From positions 1-64,000 of the forward strand of contig JAEWTV010000070.1 in the NCBI GenBank assembly GCA_023397675.1: DNA of 64,000 bases. Reading direction: 5' to 3'. The position numbers and the translations under genes were made by a program. Shown piece after piece: positions 59,675 through 64,000 of this stretch (positions are counted from its first letter, which is position 1; every line of letters starts with the position of its first letter). Origin of the DNA: Bacillota bacterium (GTDB taxonomy: Bacteria > Bacillota > Clostridia > Acetivibrionales > JANLFN01). Below the pieces are notes generated by a model that had not been told where the DNA came from, did no database searches, and worked only from the letters and a program-made list of their open reading frames with translations.

Positions 59675-60112
59675 TTATATTCTATTGTCAGCACATGTTT
59701 CGTCGCCTTTACCTTTGTTGGAGGTCTTCCTTTTTAATGTTTCGCTGGCTTTATTTAGTATTTCAGGAACCATATCTATTATTTTTTCAACAGAGGAATT
59801 GATATTTACTGGCAGCAGCTTGATTTCACCATTACCAACAACCATGAAAGCGACAGGATTAATACTCACACCTGCGCCGCTGCCGCCTGCGAAAGGGAAC
59901 TTGGTTGAGGCTGCCTCTTCATCTTCGTCTTTTCCTGTGGGTGAATATTCTCCTCCGCCTGCAGCAAAGCCAAAAGCTACTTTGGAAATAGGAATTATCA
60001 CCGTGCCATCCTGTGCCTGGACTGCGTCACCAACAATTGTATTAACATCAACCATTTCCTTGATGTTTTCCATCGCTGCATTCATTAAACCTTCTATAGG
60101 ATGTTCTGACAT
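59675..60112 (-). CDS. ytfJ: GerW/YtfJ family sporulation protein
   Basis: A 145-residue protein. It reads MSEHPIEGLMNAAMENIKEM, then DGTVIIPISKVAFGFAAGGGEY, and ends in a Gly/Ala-rich then Lys-rich tail, as in YtfJ (GerW), which is needed for normal germination of Bacillus spores. AGGTGGTGG precedes ATG. It follows the DUF2953 gene by 24 bases; in sporeformers these two and scpA-scpB are commonly neighbours. Confidence 0.92.
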   Translation of the reverse strand: MSEHPIEGLMNAAMENIKEMVDVNTIVGDAVQAQDGTVIIPISKVAFGFAAGGGEYSPTGKDEDEEAASTKFPFAGGSGAGVSINPVAFMVVGNGEIKLLPVNINSSVEKIIDMVPEILNKASETLKRKTSNKGKGDETCADNRI

Positions 60113-60136
60113 TTATACCACCACCTGTTAATTAAT

Positions 60137-60754
60137 TTACCTTTTATTATGTTTAGATTTTTTATTAAGTTTAGCTTTTAATAAAATGGTTAAATATTTC
60201 AATCCAACAACTATAATATAGACAATTTTGGTTTTAAATATACAATGCAAATCAAGGTTTAGCTTTTTTTCTGAAAAATCGGGAGTAAGCTTTATATCCT
60301 TTTTAAAATCTCCGAATTTATTTGAAAAAAAAGAAACAATTATCCCTGTCGCTGACCAGGCTAGCCCCCCTGATATTCCTGTAAGACAGGCATCACCTGT
60401 ACCAAAAACTGCATGGATTTTGAGTTCTTCAAAATCAACTTTTCTTTCTATATAGTTTTTTATTCCAATGACTGTTTTGTAAACTGTTCTGAAATGGACA
60501 ATCTTGTCGTATATCTCTGAAATGCCTCTTTTAGACTTTTCAACCTCTTTGTCTGCACTGTCATCCTTTTCGCCTTTAATACCTTTAGGACCGACTTCTC
60601 TGGTTATCTTTAAAAGGCCTTTAAGGGCATAAACGGATATAGTGATATGATCTCCCTGTTTATTGGCTTCATAAGACAGCTTTATATAGACCTTTATAAA
60701 AAATAATATAATAATTATGATTGCCAGCAAAATAAAAAAAACCAGATAAAGCAT
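60137..60754 (-). CDS. DUF2953 membrane protein
   Basis: A 205-residue protein with an N-terminal membrane segment (about 2-24), a lysine-rich middle and a C-terminal hydrophobic part. The IHAVFGTGDACLTGISGGLAWSATGI block is typical of DUF2953, sporeformer proteins next to GerW/YtfJ. Role unknown. ATG chosen has GAGGTG six bases before it, three codons into the longest frame. Confidence 0.85.
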   Translation of the reverse strand: MLYLVFFILLAIIIIILFFIKVYIKLSYEANKQGDHITISVYALKGLLKITREVGPKGIKGEKDDSADKEVEKSKRGISEIYDKIVHFRTVYKTVIGIKNYIERKVDFEELKIHAVFGTGDACLTGISGGLAWSATGIIVSFFSNKFGDFKKDIKLTPDFSEKKLNLDLHCIFKTKIVYIIVVGLKYLTILLKAKLNKKSKHNKR

Positions 60755-60816
60755 TAAAAACACCTCATCCAGTTATTTTTTCCTATTTATGTCTTTCTTA
60801 CACATATATCTCTGAA

Positions 60817-61371
60817 TTAATCCTGCGGAACAGGCACTTCAACGGGTTCTTCGGCTGTTTCCATAAGTTCTATTCCCCTGATATCCTTCACTGTTTTAAG
60901 GCCAAAGCTACGCAGGAATTCTTCCGTAACCTCGTACAGAATCGGTTTTCCCGGGCAATCCATTCTTCCAGCTTCTTTTATAAGACTTCTTTCAAGAAGC
61001 TTGGTTATTGAACTGTCACAGCTTACGCCTCTTATCTGCTCTATTTTAGCCCTTGTAATAGGCTGGTTATAGGCTATTATGGCAAGTGTTTCAAAAGCTG
61101 CCTGTGATAACCCTTGCCTCTGCCTTGGTTCAAAAAGCTTTTTGATATAGTCATTATGCTCAACTTTTGTGCAAAGTTGGTAGCCATTGTTTATCTCTCT
61201 GATGGTTATACCACGTGCAGAATTCTGGTAATCAGATATCATATTGTTGATTATGTTTTTTACCGTTTTTTTATCTATTTCCAGAAGCTCTGATATTTTA
61301 TCAAGGCTAAGCATATCACCGGCTGCAAAAAGCAACCCTTCGATTACCGCTCCGATTTCCTTTATTTCCAT
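60817..61371 (-). CDS. scpB: Segregation and condensation protein B
   Basis: Kleisin-interacting subunit of the SMC chromosome-organising complex. The 184-residue protein has two winged-helix domains: IEGLLFAAGDMLSLDKISELL at the start and AAFETLAIIAYNQPITRAKIEQIRGV in the middle, a strong family mark. It follows scpA by 20 bases. Confidence 0.95.
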   Translation of the reverse strand: MEIKEIGAVIEGLLFAAGDMLSLDKISELLEIDKKTVKNIINNMISDYQNSARGITIREINNGYQLCTKVEHNDYIKKLFEPRQRQGLSQAAFETLAIIAYNQPITRAKIEQIRGVSCDSSITKLLERSLIKEAGRMDCPGKPILYEVTEEFLRSFGLKTVKDIRGIELMETAEEPVEVPVPQD

Positions 61372-61391
61372 TAAGGACTTTCCCCCGTTAT

Positions 61392-62186
61392 CTAAGATAC
61401 GCTATCCTCAAACATCTCCGACTCAAACTCTGTGGATGAATTACTGTTTCTGTATACAAGTATATCGGAAAACTGTTTCTTTTGTTCCAACCTTGTCTTT
61501 TTAAGCTTTGAAAGCTCCAAGACCGCCATAAAGCCGGTTACTACCTCGGTTTTGGATTTCTGTTTGAGAGAGAACATGTCCGAAAATTTGAAGTACATCC
61601 TGTTTCCAAGAGCCCTTACAATTTCTTTCATCTTGCTTCTCATTGATACCTTTTCCTGTTTAAGTATCTGATTTATATCTACAGATTTTGTATTTATCTT
61701 TCTTTTATTTTTATCTACAATTTCCTGATACACCCTTCGCAGTTCTGTCGGAGACAGGTCAATAACCGGTTCCTCCCATTCAAAGCTCATTACTTCAGGA
61801 AGCTTGTAATAAACCTTTTCCCACTCTTTTTCCCTGTCCTTCAATACATTGGTGAGTTCCTTATACCTCTTGTACTCGACAAGTCTTGTTACAAGCTCGT
61901 CCCTCGGATCTTCCTCTTCCTCAGTCTTCTTGCTGACATCAGGCAAAAGAGTCTTGGATTTGATGTGAAGCAGTGTAGCAGCCGTTACGAGAAAGTCGCT
62001 AGCGATTTCAAGATTAAGCTGCTGCATGGAAAATAGATAATCCATGTACTGATCGGTTATTTCATTAATAGGTATATCATATATGTTGAATTTGTTTTTT
62101 TCGATAAGGTGAAATAGAAGGTCAAAAGGACCCTCGAAATTTTGTATCTTTATTTTATACGTATTGCTATTAAGAACAGCATCCAT
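61392..62186 (-). CDS. scpA: Segregation and condensation protein A (kleisin)
   Basis: Kleisin that bridges the SMC heads. The 264-residue protein has the N-terminal head-binding region IQNFEGPFDLLFHLIEKNKFNIYDIPI, an acidic middle (EEEEDPRDELVTRLVEYK) and the C-terminal winged helix (VTGFMAVLELSKLKK). Follows trpS by seven bases; scpB follows. Confidence 0.96.
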   Translation of the reverse strand: MDAVLNSNTYKIKIQNFEGPFDLLFHLIEKNKFNIYDIPINEITDQYMDYLFSMQQLNLEIASDFLVTAATLLHIKSKTLLPDVSKKTEEEEDPRDELVTRLVEYKRYKELTNVLKDREKEWEKVYYKLPEVMSFEWEEPVIDLSPTELRRVYQEIVDKNKRKINTKSVDINQILKQEKVSMRSKMKEIVRALGNRMYFKFSDMFSLKQKSKTEVVTGFMAVLELSKLKKTRLEQKKQFSDILVYRNSNSSTEFESEMFEDSVS

Positions 62187-62193
62187 ATAAAAA

Positions 62194-63183
62194 TCACTTC
62201 CAGTCTATTTTCATTGCAGACCTTACTTCTTCCATTGTAGCAGACGCAACTTTTTTTGCTGCTTCATTTCCCTTTTCTACAACTTCTCTAATTATTGAAG
62301 GCTTGCTCAAAATCTCCTGCCTTTTTTCATATATAGGAGAAAGATAATCCACCATCTTTTCAGCCAAAGCTCGCTTACACTGTACACAGCCTATTTTTCC
62401 GCCTTTGCACTGTGTTTCAATTTCTGTAACTTCGTTTTCATTGAATACCTTCTGAAAAGCGTAAACGGCACAAACATCAGGATGTCCCGGATCGTCTTTT
62501 CTAATTCTTGCCGGGTCGGTTATCATTGTACTTACCTTTTTCTTTATATCATCAGGACTGTCAGACATTGAAATGGTATTACCGTAACTCTTGCTCATCT
62601 TTCTGCCGTCTAAGCCCGGAAGTACTTTAGCCTTGGTAAGCAAAGGTTTTGGCTCAGGGAAAATTTCATTGAAAAGGAAGTTGAATCTTCTTGCCATTTC
62701 CCTGGTCAATTCAACATGAGGTACCTGATCTTCCCCTACAGGAACAAAATCAGCCCTATATATTAATATGTCTGCCGCCTGAAGGCACGGATAACCGAGG
62801 AATCCATAGGTCGTAATATTCCTGTCCTTCATCTGTGCAAGCTGGTCCTTATACGTCGGACACCTGTAAAGCCATGATAACGGTGTTGTCATTGAAAACA
62901 ACAGGTGCAGCTCGGCATGCTCCTTTACACTTGACTGAAGGAATATGTTACATTTTTCAGGATCAAGTCCTGCACTTAAATAACTTACTACAAGTTCATC
63001 TATATTGGACTTTATCATGGATGTATCTTCATACCCTGTAGTCAAGGCATGCCAATCCGCAATAAAGAAAAAACAATCATATTCATTCTGAAGTTTTACC
63101 CAGTTCTCTAATGCGCCGAAATAGTTTCCAAGGTGCAGAGCACCGGTAGGCCTCATACCGCTTAATATTCTACCCTTACTCAC
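62194..63183 (-). CDS. trpS: Tryptophanyl-tRNA synthetase
   Basis: Charges tRNA-Trp. The 329-residue class I synthetase has HIGH-like GALHLGNYFG near residue 16 and KMSKSYGN near 193, plus the PVGEDQVPHVELTREMARRFN pocket. Starts at GTG with GAGGAG eight bases upstream. The 98-base space before it holds no T-box, so trpS is not visibly under tryptophan control, unlike the trp operon. Confidence 0.96.
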   Translation of the reverse strand: MSKGRILSGMRPTGALHLGNYFGALENWVKLQNEYDCFFFIADWHALTTGYEDTSMIKSNIDELVVSYLSAGLDPEKCNIFLQSSVKEHAELHLLFSMTTPLSWLYRCPTYKDQLAQMKDRNITTYGFLGYPCLQAADILIYRADFVPVGEDQVPHVELTREMARRFNFLFNEIFPEPKPLLTKAKVLPGLDGRKMSKSYGNTISMSDSPDDIKKKVSTMITDPARIRKDDPGHPDVCAVYAFQKVFNENEVTEIETQCKGGKIGCVQCKRALAEKMVDYLSPIYEKRQEILSKPSIIREVVEKGNEAAKKVASATMEEVRSAMKIDWK

Positions 63184-63281
63184 AGCTTCATCTCCTCTGT
63201 TCTGTATACATGTGCTGATTTTCTAATACACAAGCCTCTTTAATTTTAAGCATTAAAGCATACTATGTCAACAAATATACT

Positions 63282-63956
63282 TTAACTGACTATTGGAAGG
63301 ACAATTGACTTTATAATATTGAAGAGCAGATCCCATACAGGTCCAAGAACTGTCCATAAAACCTGGGGTGCTAAAAGAACAATTGCGAGGAATACCAGGC
63401 CAATATAGTTTTCATATTGCATTAATTTAAAATAATATCTTGCAGGCAAAACAGAGGATAAAATCTTAGATCCATCAAGAGGCGGTACTGGAAGCAAATT
63501 AAATACTGCAAGGCCCAGGTTAATTTGGAAGCCGACTTTACTTAGCAAGTAAAGTGAATTTTCAAACCCGCTCATAGTAAAATCCAGGTTCATCACCTGT
63601 TTAACAACCAGATAAAAATACGGGAAGGCAAATATAAAAGCAAACAGTAAATTTGACAAAGGTCCTGCGAGGCTTACAGCTACTGTTCCAAGCTTGGGCC
63701 TTTTATAATACCTTGGATTAATGGGTACAGGTTTTGCCCATCCGAACCCCCACCCTTTAATAGAAGATGCAATTATCATTATTGCACCTAAAGGATCAAG
63801 ATGCTTTATAGGATTCAAGGTAAGCCTACCCATATCTCTTGCGGTATGATCCCCTAACCTGTCCGATACATAGGCATGTGAAAATTCATGAAATGCAAGT
63901 GATATAAGTGATACAAAAACTATACATACTAATTCTGTTAAATCAAGCCCTAACAT
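63282..63956 (-). CDS. Site-2 protease family membrane metalloprotease (M50)
   Basis: A 224-residue intramembrane protease. The zinc motif is FHEFSHAYVSDRLGDHTARD (HExxH) near residue 23; the second metal ligand is in NLLPVPPLDGSK near 160. About four or five membrane spans; no PDZ domain, placing it in the short YwhC/FtsH-independent group. It ends 98 bases before the trpS start. Targets unknown. Confidence 0.92.
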   Translation of the reverse strand: MLGLDLTELVCIVFVSLISLAFHEFSHAYVSDRLGDHTARDMGRLTLNPIKHLDPLGAIMIIASSIKGWGFGWAKPVPINPRYYKRPKLGTVAVSLAGPLSNLLFAFIFAFPYFYLVVKQVMNLDFTMSGFENSLYLLSKVGFQINLGLAVFNLLPVPPLDGSKILSSVLPARYYFKLMQYENYIGLVFLAIVLLAPQVLWTVLGPVWDLLFNIIKSIVLPIVS

Positions 63957-64000
63957 AGTTCACCGGAAATTAACCTTTCTGTACATGTTACATTAAAGTT

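Noticed and set aside
63184..63281. T-box before trpS
   Set aside because: Only 98 bases are available, and no specifier hairpin or T-box core is visible.

Overview
The window looks like chromosomal DNA from a low-G+C, spore-forming, anaerobic Firmicute of the class Clostridia. The cues are spoVM next to rpmB, a GerW/YtfJ sporulation protein, an IspH-ribosomal S1 fusion, strong Shine-Dalgarno sites, mixed ATG/GTG/TTG starts, and soluble biotin carboxylase-type transcarboxylase subunits. A cellulolytic cluster III clostridium (Ruminiclostridium/Acetivibrio-like) is my best guess from gene content only. I see no prophage, CRISPR array or rRNA operon.

Layout. 0-20 kb: rpmB with the tiny spoVM gene facing it, then mostly minus-strand housekeeping genes: a GGDEF protein, a large FtsA-like protein, nth, glgA, an HD-GYP protein, an HtrA protease with its two-component system, and the tryptophan genes trpE-G-D-C-F. 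The trp leader carries a regular (G/U)AG triplet array typical of a TRAP binding site, ahead of an intrinsic terminator. 18.4-25 kb: a MATE exporter with a ROK regulator (near-perfect palindromic operator), then a three-gene ABC-2 exporter operon. That operon has a leader with an 8-codon ORF, several stems and two tandem terminators. A second copy of the leader lies 3.8 kb downstream, and the two copies show compensatory changes in their stems.

24-30.5 kb: an accessory strip around tRNA-Leu. It has a duplicated tRNA 3' end, three degenerate copies of a hairpin-rich repeat, dispersed hairpins, a lipoprotein, and a small inverted-repeat cassette encoding a 50-residue membrane peptide whose ribosome-binding site is buried in a stem (type I toxin-like). 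30.5-45 kb: mixed small genes (NA37 nucleoid protein, L,D-transpeptidase, LemA/DUF2207, MFS, LUD, lipoprotein, hydrolases, acetyltransferases, a shikimate-kinase-like protein, cell-wall amidase and deacetylase, a WYL protein).

45-64 kb: cheR; a dense operon of a membrane protein, a HutP-like protein, aroH, cmk, plsC and ispH-rpsA; an RpiR regulator with a BaiN-like flavoprotein; the 12S/1.3S/5S-type transcarboxylase operon; and the set rluB, gerW, DUF2953, scpB, scpA, trpS and a site-2 protease. The trp genes, aroH and the kinase-like gene touch aromatic metabolism; trpA and trpB are absent from the window. All starts were chosen by ribosome-binding site, so several differ from the longest reading frame.
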